DNA of 64,000 nucleotides from Ohtaekwangia sp036503775 (GTDB taxonomy: Bacteria > Bacteroidota > Bacteroidia > Cytophagales > Cyclobacteriaceae), in assembly GCA_036503775.1 (NCBI GenBank), contig DASXWH010000269.1, positions 1 to 64,000 of the forward strand. Reading direction: 5' to 3'. Shown here one piece after another: positions 17,321-25,647 of the stretch. A program made the translations under genes and the position numbers. The notes below the pieces were generated by a model, which worked only from the letters and a program-made list of their open reading frames with translations, had not been told where the DNA came from and made no database searches. Each line of letters starts with the position of its first letter. Within the stretch, counting starts at the first letter, position 1.

Positions 17321-18226
17321 CTAGAATGGTAATGTTTCTGATAGAACAGGGATGAGTTTGTGAAAATGTTCCTGTAATAGGGGTAACAATTTTTTTCCAG
17401 ATTTGTTCGTAATCTTTCTTCCGTCAATTTCTAACACTGGAGTTAGTTCGCCCATTGTCCCCGTTGCAAATACCTCATCCGCAGTATAAAATTCGGTAAG
17501 CGATAAGTTACGCTCCTCCATGGAGATGTTACTTTCTTTACAGATTTCAATTACCAGGCCACGGGTGATCCCATGAAGACAGGCATCGGCAAATGGAGTT
17601 AAAATTTTGCCGTCACGGACCATGAAAATATTAGTATCGTTCAATTCTGCCACAAAACCCTGATGATCAAGCATAACAGCGGCATCAACGCCACTCACGT
17701 TGGCCTGGATCTTTGCCAGGATATTATTCAGCAGATTATTGTGATGAATTTTTGAATCAAGAAATTGCGGATTGTTCCTGCGTTGTGTGGAAGTTATTAC
17801 ACGAATACCCGAGTCGTTATCATAGACTAATGGCTTCCACTCTGCCAGTACAATAAGACAGGATCCTTTTGTGTTTAACCTTGGGTCCATTCCTGAAGTA
17901 ATCTTTTCTCCTCTTGTTAAGGTTAACCGAATATGTGTTTCATCACGCATACCGTTGGCCTGAAGTGTTTCGAAGATGGCATTTTTGATTTGTTGTTTCT
18001 CAGGGATGTGGTCAAAAGCAAGCGTATGTGCGGAATCAACTAAGCGATCAAGATGCCTGTCTAAACAGAATATTCCATTCTTGTAAACACGCAGTCCCTC
18101 CCAAACGGCATCACCACCCTGAACCGAACTGTCAAACACGGAGATCTTCGCATCTTCACGCGATACTAAAACTCCACCAACGTGGATCTTGATGTTGGCA
18201 TTCTTAGCATTGAATTTTTGAAGCAT
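17321..18226 (-). CDS. class IV PLP-dependent aminotransferase
   Basis: 301-aa fold-type IV enzyme (branched-chain aminotransferase / D-amino-acid aminotransferase / aminodeoxychorismate lyase superfamily). Seen: substrate-side SVQGGDAVWEGLRVY, the Schiff-base lysine context DSKIHHNNLLNN, the glutamate in VAELNDTNIF and the PLP-phosphate loop GITRGLVIE. The frame extends to 18280, but the ATG at 18224-18226 (MLQKFNAK) fits family length and is preferred. It follows the sulfotransferase by 89 bases and precedes the HNH gene by 4. Which amino acid it uses cannot be told from the sequence; the association with a sulfotransferase is noted in the findings. Confidence 0.88.
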   Translation of the reverse strand: MLQKFNAKNANIKIHVGGVLVSREDAKISVFDSSVQGGDAVWEGLRVYKNGIFCLDRHLDRLVDSAHTLAFDHIPEKQQIKNAIFETLQANGMRDETHIRLTLTRGEKITSGMDPRLNTKGSCLIVLAEWKPLVYDNDSGIRVITSTQRRNNPQFLDSKIHHNNLLNNILAKIQANVSGVDAAVMLDHQGFVAELNDTNIFMVRDGKILTPFADACLHGITRGLVIEICKESNISMEERNLSLTEFYTADEVFATGTMGELTPVLEIDGRKITNKSGKKLLPLLQEHFHKLIPVLSETLPF

Positions 18227-18315
18227 GAAAAAAAATTTGATAAGCAATACTACTATAAACATGAGGAAGCACCTCATCACTAATCAGAAAAACAGGAACT
18301 TATTTATTTACTCAA

Positions 18316-19029
18316 TCAGGCATGGATCGAGTACGGCAAAAGTTTAGTGTAGTATTCAAGAGCTTGTTCGTGCAATGATGCCAGGTGATTGGGCAATGCT
18401 CGGTTGCTGGTAGGTTGTTTGTCGAAACCTGTTGATTGATGAACATTATTATACCAATGCTTAGCCCATACGCCATCATAAGGTTTGGGACCTGAAGCCC
18501 ATTTTAACATTCGAGTTGAAAACGGAATTCCAATTCTTTCACACAATGTGTTAAGTACGCCTTCAGGGTTTTCTAACAATATCCCTGAATCCAACACAAG
18601 CGGATGCTGGTTTTTCAATTTTAAACGGTTGAACAATTGATATTGATATTCAATACCAACGTCACGCATAACCGGCTGATTGATTACCTGAGCGTAACTG
18701 GAAATGATTTGTCTCGGATTGCGGATAAGGAAAAGATTGATCACGTCATCCAGAAAGGATTCATTCATAAGTTCAATATGATGCGCCATGTTCTTTATAA
18801 AAAGTACAGGCTTATCCCAGGGGCCAAAAATTTTCTTAAGTACCTCCTGCTCATTCACGGGCTGGCTAATTAATACTTCTTCTCTGCCGGGATGGTCAGC
18901 TCCGCTTGTTTCAAGATAGAAAGCATAAAATGGTTCATCCAGAACAATAGTGTCTTCGCGCTGTGCGAACGAATACATAAAAGCAGTAGATATATTTCGG
19001 GGACTTGAAATCAGGTTAATCCGGACCAT
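18316..19029 (-). CDS. P-loop sulfotransferase-like protein
   Basis: 237-aa cytosolic protein of the PAPS-dependent sulfotransferase fold. The 5'-phosphosulfate loop is LISSPRNISTAFMYSF at residues 6-21 and the 3'-phosphate-binding segment is FLIRNPRQIISSYAQ at about 105. No signal peptide is seen, so it acts inside the cell. The ATG lies directly after the Zn-ribbon stop (no intergenic base) and the gene is followed by a class IV aminotransferase. Acceptor unknown; the standard assay annotation would be sulfotransferase family protein. Confidence 0.82.
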   Translation of the reverse strand: MVRINLISSPRNISTAFMYSFAQREDTIVLDEPFYAFYLETSGADHPGREEVLISQPVNEQEVLKKIFGPWDKPVLFIKNMAHHIELMNESFLDDVINLFLIRNPRQIISSYAQVINQPVMRDVGIEYQYQLFNRLKLKNQHPLVLDSGILLENPEGVLNTLCERIGIPFSTRMLKWASGPKPYDGVWAKHWYNNVHQSTGFDKQPTSNRALPNHLASLHEQALEYYTKLLPYSIHA

Positions 19030-19395
19030 TCAGAACTCTTTTTTTATAACCAGTAAGAAATAATCTTTTTCAATTGGTAAGTATCCCTGATCGTAACAAT
19101 AGAAATACCGCACACCTTCTTTTGTTGTATAGATGCTGGTGAAGTAATTGAAGTCGAAACCCTGGGATCTTAATTTGTCGCCACTCACTTTGGTTTTGCC
19201 TTCCGGATTCAATTCCGTAAGAATTCGTCTGTTCTTCCGTAACGTGTTATTGACATTCCGTATATAGTTGTTGTCATTGCTTTTTAAGCCATTGTTATAC
19301 GCGATACGACATGTGTCAGAACAGAATTTTTTATCGATCCTTCCTTTGATGGGTTCACCACACTCCAGACAGCTTTTTTCAGCATTTTTAGTCAT
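19030..19395 (-). CDS. zinc-ribbon protein of unknown function
   Basis: 121-aa protein with an N-terminal four-cysteine zinc ribbon (Cys9-x2-Cys12-x12-Cys25-x3-Cys29, CLECGEPIKGR and KKFCSDTC), a basic, asparagine-rich helix (NNTLRKNRRILTELNP) and an aromatic C-terminal half (FDFNYFTSIYTT, YFYCYDQGYLP). From memory similar proteins occur widely in Bacteroidota without known function. It is the first gene of the operon with the sulfotransferase, aminotransferase and HNH genes, and is divergent from ssb across a region carrying three CGTTTAC boxes. Nucleic-acid binding is plausible but inferred. Confidence 0.75.
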   Translation of the reverse strand: MTKNAEKSCLECGEPIKGRIDKKFCSDTCRIAYNNGLKSNDNNYIRNVNNTLRKNRRILTELNPEGKTKVSGDKLRSQGFDFNYFTSIYTTKEGVRYFYCYDQGYLPIEKDYFLLVIKKEF

Positions 19396-19403
19396 TTATT
19401 ATC

Positions 19404-19445
19404 CGTTTACAAACGTTTACAAACGAATATAATCGATAGTAAACG
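19404..19445. promoter_or_regulatory. CGTTTAC box cluster between divergent genes, candidate operator
   Basis: CGTTTAC occurs at 19404-19410 and 19414-19420 (direct, exactly 10 bases apart) and inverted as GTAAACG at 19439-19445. The central part has an AAACGTTT core like LacI-family operators. It begins 9 bases upstream of the Zn-ribbon start and could control both that operon and ssb. Confidence 0.45.
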
Positions 19446-19549
19446 TTTTTCATACGATTAGCCGGAACATCCTGCCACACCTTTGTATCGTCAATCGGAC
19501 AATAACCGGTTACTGAAATTCAAAGCGTATAACATAAACAAATACACAT

Positions 19550-19888
19550 ATGTCAAACTTAAGAAACAGCGTGCAGCTCATTGGTCGTCTTGGTAAAGAT
19601 CCGGAAGTAAGAACATTCGAAAGTGGTAGAAAACTGACCACGTTTTCAATTGCTACTACGGATTCGTATAAAAATCAAAAAGGTGAGAAGGTACAGGAAA
19701 CGCAATGGCACAACCTGGTTATCTGGGGAAAACTGGCAGACATCGCTGGCCAGTATTTAAAAAAAGGTAATGAAATAGCCATTCAGGGTAAGCTGGTGCA
19801 TCGTACATATGAAACTTCTGCCGGTGAGAAAAAATACATGACCGAGATCAATGTAAGTGATCTGGTTATGTTGGGTGAAAAATCTTAA
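19550..19888 (+). CDS. ssb: single-stranded DNA-binding protein, short form
   Basis: 112-aa SSB with a complete OB fold: LRNSVQLIGRLGKDPEVRT at the start, FSIATTDSYKN, the TQWHNLVIWGKLADIAGQYLKKG block and a final strand ending VSDLVMLGEKS. It binds single-stranded DNA during replication, repair or recombination. It stops right after the OB fold: the disordered linker and acidic tip (DDxPF) that recruit partner proteins in replicative SSBs are absent, so it is probably an auxiliary paralogue. Followed by a strong terminator. Confidence 0.92.
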   Translation: MSNLRNSVQLIGRLGKDPEVRTFESGRKLTTFSIATTDSYKNQKGEKVQETQWHNLVIWGKLADIAGQYLKKGNEIAIQGKLVHRTYETSAGEKKYMTEINVSDLVMLGEKS

Positions 19889-19918
19889 AACCAAAGAAAT
19901 ACCCGTTGTGTGCTATAC

Positions 19919-19950
19919 AGCCTGAGTTCGAAAGGACCAGGCTTTTTTTT
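19919..19950 (+). terminator. rho-independent terminator after ssb
   Basis: AGCCTG (19919-19924) pairs with CAGGCT (19938-19943) around a 13-base loop and runs into eight T residues (19943-19950). It lies 30 bases after the ssb stop. The rest of the 185-base gap to the protease gene shows nothing recognisable beyond a weak TACCTTCA at 20040-20047 that could be a -7 element. Confidence 0.86.
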
Positions 19951-20072
19951 ATTTCTGCCCGCTGTTAACTGCCTTTAAGGCTTGTTAAAGGGTCGGGAAA
20001 TTTCTCCCCACGGGAACGATTTCGGACCATTAAATCATGTACCTTCATATCCGGCTTTAACCTTAACCGCAT

Positions 20073-23000
20073 ATGAGATCAGTTACCCAAACTGTTGTAA
20101 TCACCGTTTTGTTTGTTTTTACCGTCTTAAACGCCTTTTCACAGGGCAATAGACCGGGCGTGATTCGTGTAAAAATCAGATCAGAAGTAGCTTCCCAGAT
20201 TAATTCCGGCCGCCTTGCAAGTCACCAGTTTGGTATCTCCTCAGTTGATGAGGTAAGCGAACAAATCGGTGTAACGGGTGTGAGACGTTTATTTCGCCCC
20301 GCAGGAGTATATGAGAAAGCGCATCAAAAATTCGGTTTGCACTTATGGTATGAAATCTCTTTCAAAGAGCAAATATCAGTTAGTAGCGCTCTGGCGGCCT
20401 ATAAAAATTTGTCGGTATTTGAAGTTGTTGAACCTTGCAGAGAGTATCGGCTCATTGAGCCTCAGCAGCAAGTCAACCCATCTGTTACTCCACAGGCATT
20501 AACAGGTCCTACCAACGATCCATCCTTTGGCCTGCAATGGCATTATTCGAATACAGGACAAAGCGGAGGTACACCGGGCGCTGATATAAGTCTTCCACAA
20601 GCGTGGTCTGTTCAGACCGGTAACCCTGACGTAGTTGTAGCGGTGATCGATGGTGGTATAGATATTAATCATCCAGACCTGCGTGCCTCCTTATGGATTA
20701 ATACAGACGAGGTTCCCGGAAACAATATTGATGATGATTTAAATGGCTATGTAGATGATGTAAATGGTTATGGATTTGGTGACAATACCGGAACGATTTT
20801 TCCACATTATCATGGTACGCACGTAGCAGGAACTATTGGTGCCGTTACCAATAATAATATTGGTGTTGCCGGGATTGCCGGGGGCTCAGCTACAGGTAAC
20901 GGAGCACGACTCATGTCGTGCGCTGGATTCGGTTCATTTGGCGTTGGGGGGTTTGAGGATGCAATGGTTTATGCTGCCGATAATGGTGCAGTGATTTCAC
21001 AAAACAGCTGGGGAGGAGGAGGAACGGCAATTGAAGCTGCAATTGATTATTTCATTGCTCGTGCAGGTCTCGATAACCGGGACGCCAATTTTGATAATAA
21101 CATACAGATTGGTCCTATGGCCGGAGGCATCGTGATCTTTGCGGCTGGAAACAGCAGTACAACTGATCCGAGTATTGGCTACCCTGCATCCTATTCTCCC
21201 GTTATGGCCGTGGCGTCTATGGACCATAACGATCAAAAATCAGGATTCTCAAATTATGGAACATGGGTGGATATTGCCGCACCCGGATCGGATGTGTACA
21301 GTACCTATCCGGTTGACCTGGGAAGCTATGCATACTTATCCGGTACCTCCATGGCATGCCCGCATGTTTCAGGGGTTGCTGCATTGATTATTTCCCAGTT
21401 TAAAGCACAGGGATATTCACCCGAGTTGGTTTGGGACAGGTTACAGTTCACAGCGGATAATGTGGATAGCCGTAACCCGAATTACGTTGGCATGTTGGGC
21501 AGTGGCCGGTTAAATGCTTATCAGGCCCTGCAAACTCCGGATGATATACCACCTGCCGCCATAACTACTTTGGAGATCGCTCAGGCAAAACTTACCAGCA
21601 TGGTTCTCCGGTGGGTTGCAACAGGCTCAAGCGGACAGGAGGGAGCAGCAAGTCAGTATGAACTTCGCTACTCAACTCAACCTATCAACAGTGGTAATTT
21701 TAATTCAGCTACGCTCATAACAGGATTGTCAAGGCCAAAAAATTCCGGTAGCCTTGAAGAGTTTGAAGCCAGCGGATTGCAGCACAGCACACGTTATTAC
21801 TTTGCTCTAAAAGCACGCGATTTTTTTGGAAATGTTTCTACCATTTCCAACGTGGTAAACGCGAGCACGCTTCAGCCACCTGTCATAGTTGTTACACCGA
21901 CTTCTCTTACCGAAAACCTGTTAAGCGGACAGACATCAACCCGACAGCTTTCTATCCGAAACACCGGAGCAAGTGACCTGCTACTCAAAATTTCTTCGAG
22001 CAGTAGTTTGTTGAGTGGACGCAAACGATCCGCTATGTTAAAAGCAATGCCTCCTGTTGAGTACAAAGGTCCCCGGTCAACACTTCCGTACAAGACTATA
22101 CTGGATGTAGATGCTGAAAAAGACAACAGCCAAGTCAAATCATCTTCGCCTAAACCTCAATCAACCGGACGCCTTTTTTCACTCAATTTTTCGACAGGAC
22201 AAATTGTTGAACTTGATACGGACGATGGTAGTATAATCAGTGGCTTTTCAGCTCCGGAATCATTTTCAGGAGGCCCTGAAGGATTGGCATTTGATGGCTC
22301 CTATATTTATTTCGTTAATAACTTTGGTACACGCACGATCTATAAAATAGATCCCACATCAGGCGTTGTAGAGTCTACATTGCAACTATCGCAAGTACAG
22401 AATATTGATGCATTGGCATCCTCCGGTAAATTGCTTTATGCCCTTGACTATAACCTGGGGGTGATCTACGAAATTGATTTTGAAGAAGGTGAAGTATTGC
22501 GAACGATTGACCCTACCGTTTACATCATAGGTGGGATGAGCTTTGGCGGAAGCCGGTCAACTTTATTTGTTTCGAATGGACAGTCGGCCATTTATGAACT
22601 GGATATAGAAACCGGATCTGTGGTTAATAGTTTTTCTCCCACCGGAACAATTTATGGGCTGGGTTATTCCGCAGCAGCGGGTGTATTGTTTGCAGCCAAT
22701 GTTTCTTATGGGCGTCTTGATATATATGATCCGGATACCGGCCAATTACTGCGAACAATTTCTTCCGTAAATACATCAGCCTTAACATCTGATGAAGCGG
22801 GAGGAGCTTGGTTGAAACCTGACGAATCTGTTTCTGTAGTTCATGCGGGAGAAACGGTAAATGTTCCGGTTCTTTTTGATGCTACCGGTCTGTATGGTGG
22901 CACATACCATGGAGACATAAAGATCAAAAGCAATGATCCGGTTACTCCATTAGTAACTATACCTGCAACGTTACATGTTACAGGTGCGCCTAACCTCGTA

Positions 23001-25427
23001 GTTAATTATGAATCATTCGCGTTTGGAGATGTATATGTAGGGGGGCAACGCGAGGCTGCCTTCAGTATTGAGAACAATGGAACTGATCTTTTAACAGTCA
23101 CTTCCCTCACCATAGGAAATTCAAATTATACGATTAGCAATAACAACGCACCATTCAGTCTCAATCCCGGTGAAACAAGAGAGTTCAGTGTTATATTCAG
23201 ACCCGTTACACCTGGTACGTTTAATACAACGCTTAGTATTTTAAGTAATGATGCGGATCAGGGAAACTTATCCATTCCGGTTACCGGCAGGGGTTTGTTT
23301 AATCCATTAGCTGTTACACCTTCGTCATTGAGCGAGGCATTGCTTAGCGGTCAGCAGGTGACACGTCAAATCACTATTCGAAACACGGGAAGCTCATCAT
23401 TGATGTGGAATGCAAGAACTACAGGTTTGGGATTTTCTTCCCTGGAAGCGCAGCTGAATAGCCTGAACACGAATTATCAGAATATAACATCCAGCATTCC
23501 TTCCAGGTATGATTTTTACGAAGGAGAGAGCAACTACTATATAAGCGATGGAGGCAATGATATGTATGATGGTGGAAATTATCTGACTACAAATTTAGCT
23601 TCACAGTATATAAACTACACCAATGGTGTTATTACGCAGGGCACCCAGTTTGGCTTGGAGGGTGCGTATTTTACAGTAAAATACCCGGGGTTGTTTGTGC
23701 TGGTTGCTGATGCATCAATCGAATCGTTTACAATCGAAGGTAACCTGGGCGCGGATGGCTCGGGTAATGTAGATGCTGCGGTGCTCCAGGTCACACGGGG
23801 TGGCAGGTCATTTAAAGGATTTGTAAAACGGGTTTATAATGCGTGGGATCCTTCGGTGAACCATCTAATCATCGTGGAAGACAGAGGTCAGAGCAGTCAT
23901 GAATATTCGTCTTCAACAGATTCTGATTTTCATCGTGTAAACGGACTTGGCAGTGTAAATAGAATCTACTACCTGTTATTTGCCGGAAGCAACGGTACCT
24001 ACATCGATAATGCAGCTATTCAAACGATCATGAATACCTTCCTCGCGTCAGTGAACGAAGGGGTTTCGTGGTTAACCCTGAGCAAAACAACGGGCACATT
24101 GACCAGCAATTCAAGCGAGAGTGTGAACGTAACGTTTGATGCCACAGGACTTGACGGTGGTACTCACACGGCATCCATACTCGTGAATGATAATACACCA
24201 GAAAAAGAACCTGTAGTAGTTCCTGTTACGCTGGATGTTACGGGAACACCGGATATTGAACTCCCTCAAACCAGTCTGGAATTCAATGATGTTTATATTG
24301 GTAATGCCACCAGCAGAATTCTTACGATCAATAACAGGGGTAACGATGCATTGACGATTAATGCTACATCAACGAATCTTCAATTCACACTTAACGCCAG
24401 TGCGTTTACAATCTTACCACGACAGAGTGTCGATGTTGAGGTCACGTTTGTGCCCGTACAACCCGGAGTACAAACGGGAAAGATCCTGATTCAGTGTAAT
24501 GACCCTGATGAATCCAATGCCGAGGTATCGTTATCAGGTATTGGTAAGACTCCACCTCTGGCTGAGTTTTTACCAGATACCATATACAGTCAGTTAATCA
24601 TGGGTGATCGGGAAAAGGTGATTTTAAAAATACGAAACATTGGCGGTGACGATATGATGTGGAGCATAGCCGATACATGGGCAACGCCAAGCTGGCTCTC
24701 ACTCTCCAGTACAAGCGGCATGCTTTCACCAAATAGTGAAACGGCAATCATCACCACCATTGATGCGCTAAACCTTTTTATGGGTGAATATTCGTATACG
24801 TTAAGAGTAAATTATAACGGGCCTAATTCTTCGGCTATCGTACCAGTCATTGTTTCTGTATCGTATAATCATACGCCAATTGTAGTTGATACTCCTGATG
24901 ATCGTACACTACCCCTGAATGATCCCGGGATATGGATAAACCTGGCTGAGTATTTCCTGGATGAAGATGGTGAACCGCTATCATACTATGTAGAGGCAAA
25001 CGAAGAAATGCTTAATACTTCCATCCTGGGAAGCTCTTTGAAAATTGTACCGCTGGCTGTAGGTGAAGCTCAGGTAAATATTTGGGCAGTTGATGCTTTA
25101 GGTGAACGGGCTGATACAGACTTTAATGTAGTGATAACAAACATTACAGATGTGGAAAGGGAAATGCTGGTTTACAGGTTCCACAATTACCCCAATCCTT
25201 TTTCAGGGAAAACAACGATTGGTTATACCTTAAAATCAAAAGGCCATGTCCGGTTGATTGTTGAAGATATTACAGGGAAGGAAGTTGACACCATTCTGGA
25301 TGAAGAGCAGGTTGCCGGTGACAAGGTTGTAGAGTATGATAATCCTTCACTTGGAAACGGAATGTTCATTTGTCGTATGCTGATTAATGGAAAGCCAGCA
25401 GGAGTATTGAAAATGATAAAATACTAA
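20073..25427 (+). CDS. T9SS-exported S8 (subtilisin-like) serine protease, multidomain
   Basis: 1784-aa secreted protease. Signal peptide at residues 1-23 (ending AFSQ); propeptide-like region to about 150; peptidase S8 domain about 165-485 with a complete catalytic set: Asp193 (VIDGGID), His247 (HGTHVAG), oxyanion Asn360 (FAAGNSS) and Ser426 (LSGTSMACPHVSG). A fibronectin III-like domain follows (about 495-600), then a region rich in short repeated strands (about 690-870, propeller-like), two choice-of-anchor D-type Ig domains (about 970-1075 and about 1385-1485), further beta domains, a cadherin-like segment (about 1600-1690) and a C-terminal type A T9SS sorting domain (YPNPFSGKTTIGYTL onwards). 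It should be cleaved and anchored at the cell surface or released. Likely role is extracellular protein degradation. Confidence 0.93.
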   Translation: MRSVTQTVVITVLFVFTVLNAFSQGNRPGVIRVKIRSEVASQINSGRLASHQFGISSVDEVSEQIGVTGVRRLFRPAGVYEKAHQKFGLHLWYEISFKEQISVSSALAAYKNLSVFEVVEPCREYRLIEPQQQVNPSVTPQALTGPTNDPSFGLQWHYSNTGQSGGTPGADISLPQAWSVQTGNPDVVVAVIDGGIDINHPDLRASLWINTDEVPGNNIDDDLNGYVDDVNGYGFGDNTGTIFPHYHGTHVAGTIGAVTNNNIGVAGIAGGSATGNGARLMSCAGFGSFGVGGFEDAMVYAADNGAVISQNSWGGGGTAIEAAIDYFIARAGLDNRDANFDNNIQIGPMAGGIVIFAAGNSSTTDPSIGYPASYSPVMAVASMDHNDQKSGFSNYGTWVDIAAPGSDVYSTYPVDLGSYAYLSGTSMACPHVSGVAALIISQFKAQGYSPELVWDRLQFTADNVDSRNPNYVGMLGSGRLNAYQALQTPDDIPPAAITTLEIAQAKLTSMVLRWVATGSSGQEGAASQYELRYSTQPINSGNFNSATLITGLSRPKNSGSLEEFEASGLQHSTRYYFALKARDFFGNVSTISNVVNASTLQPPVIVVTPTSLTENLLSGQTSTRQLSIRNTGASDLLLKISSSSSLLSGRKRSAMLKAMPPVEYKGPRSTLPYKTILDVDAEKDNSQVKSSSPKPQSTGRLFSLNFSTGQIVELDTDDGSIISGFSAPESFSGGPEGLAFDGSYIYFVNNFGTRTIYKIDPTSGVVESTLQLSQVQNIDALASSGKLLYALDYNLGVIYEIDFEEGEVLRTIDPTVYIIGGMSFGGSRSTLFVSNGQSAIYELDIETGSVVNSFSPTGTIYGLGYSAAAGVLFAANVSYGRLDIYDPDTGQLLRTISSVNTSALTSDEAGGAWLKPDESVSVVHAGETVNVPVLFDATGLYGGTYHGDIKIKSNDPVTPLVTIPATLHVTGAPNLVVNYESFAFGDVYVGGQREAAFSIENNGTDLLTVTSLTIGNSNYTISNNNAPFSLNPGETREFSVIFRPVTPGTFNTTLSILSNDADQGNLSIPVTGRGLFNPLAVTPSSLSEALLSGQQVTRQITIRNTGSSSLMWNARTTGLGFSSLEAQLNSLNTNYQNITSSIPSRYDFYEGESNYYISDGGNDMYDGGNYLTTNLASQYINYTNGVITQGTQFGLEGAYFTVKYPGLFVLVADASIESFTIEGNLGADGSGNVDAAVLQVTRGGRSFKGFVKRVYNAWDPSVNHLIIVEDRGQSSHEYSSSTDSDFHRVNGLGSVNRIYYLLFAGSNGTYIDNAAIQTIMNTFLASVNEGVSWLTLSKTTGTLTSNSSESVNVTFDATGLDGGTHTASILVNDNTPEKEPVVVPVTLDVTGTPDIELPQTSLEFNDVYIGNATSRILTINNRGNDALTINATSTNLQFTLNASAFTILPRQSVDVEVTFVPVQPGVQTGKILIQCNDPDESNAEVSLSGIGKTPPLAEFLPDTIYSQLIMGDREKVILKIRNIGGDDMMWSIADTWATPSWLSLSSTSGMLSPNSETAIITTIDALNLFMGEYSYTLRVNYNGPNSSAIVPVIVSVSYNHTPIVVDTPDDRTLPLNDPGIWINLAEYFLDEDGEPLSYYVEANEEMLNTSILGSSLKIVPLAVGEAQVNIWAVDALGERADTDFNVVITNITDVEREMLVYRFHNYPNPFSGKTTIGYTLKSKGHVRLIVEDITGKEVDTILDEEQVAGDKVVEYDNPSLGNGMFICRMLINGKPAGVLKMIKY

Positions 25428-25462
25428 CCCTGCTTTCTGGTATTGTTGAAGCTGTATTTCCG

Positions 25463-25492
25463 GATGGTTTCTGAGGTACCTCAGAAACCATC
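25463..25492 (+). terminator. perfect 30-base palindrome, probable terminator
   Basis: Bases 25463-25477 are the exact reverse complement of 25478-25492 (outer GATGGTTTCTGAG, centre GGTACC). The element sits 35 bases after the protease stop and is followed by TTAATTAT, only moderately T-rich. The rest of the gap to 25648 shows a TAACTTTA at 25633-25640 that resembles a -7 box placed just upstream of the next ATG. Confidence 0.55.
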
Positions 25493-25647
25493 TTAATTAT
25501 AGGGTGATTTTGTTTTAGTCCCATTTAAAGTGAGCAGACTAGTCCAATATCGTGATTGTGCCATCTGAAAGCCGGATTTTCCGTTGTTAAAAACCAGAAT
25601 ACCATCGTGCATGGGGAAGCGTTAAAACTGTTTAACTTTATCCGCGC

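Noticed and set aside
19925..19935. GTTCGAA-type sequence resembling a tRNA T loop
   Set aside because: It is the loop of the ssb terminator; no acceptor stem, D arm, anticodon arm or CCA fits.
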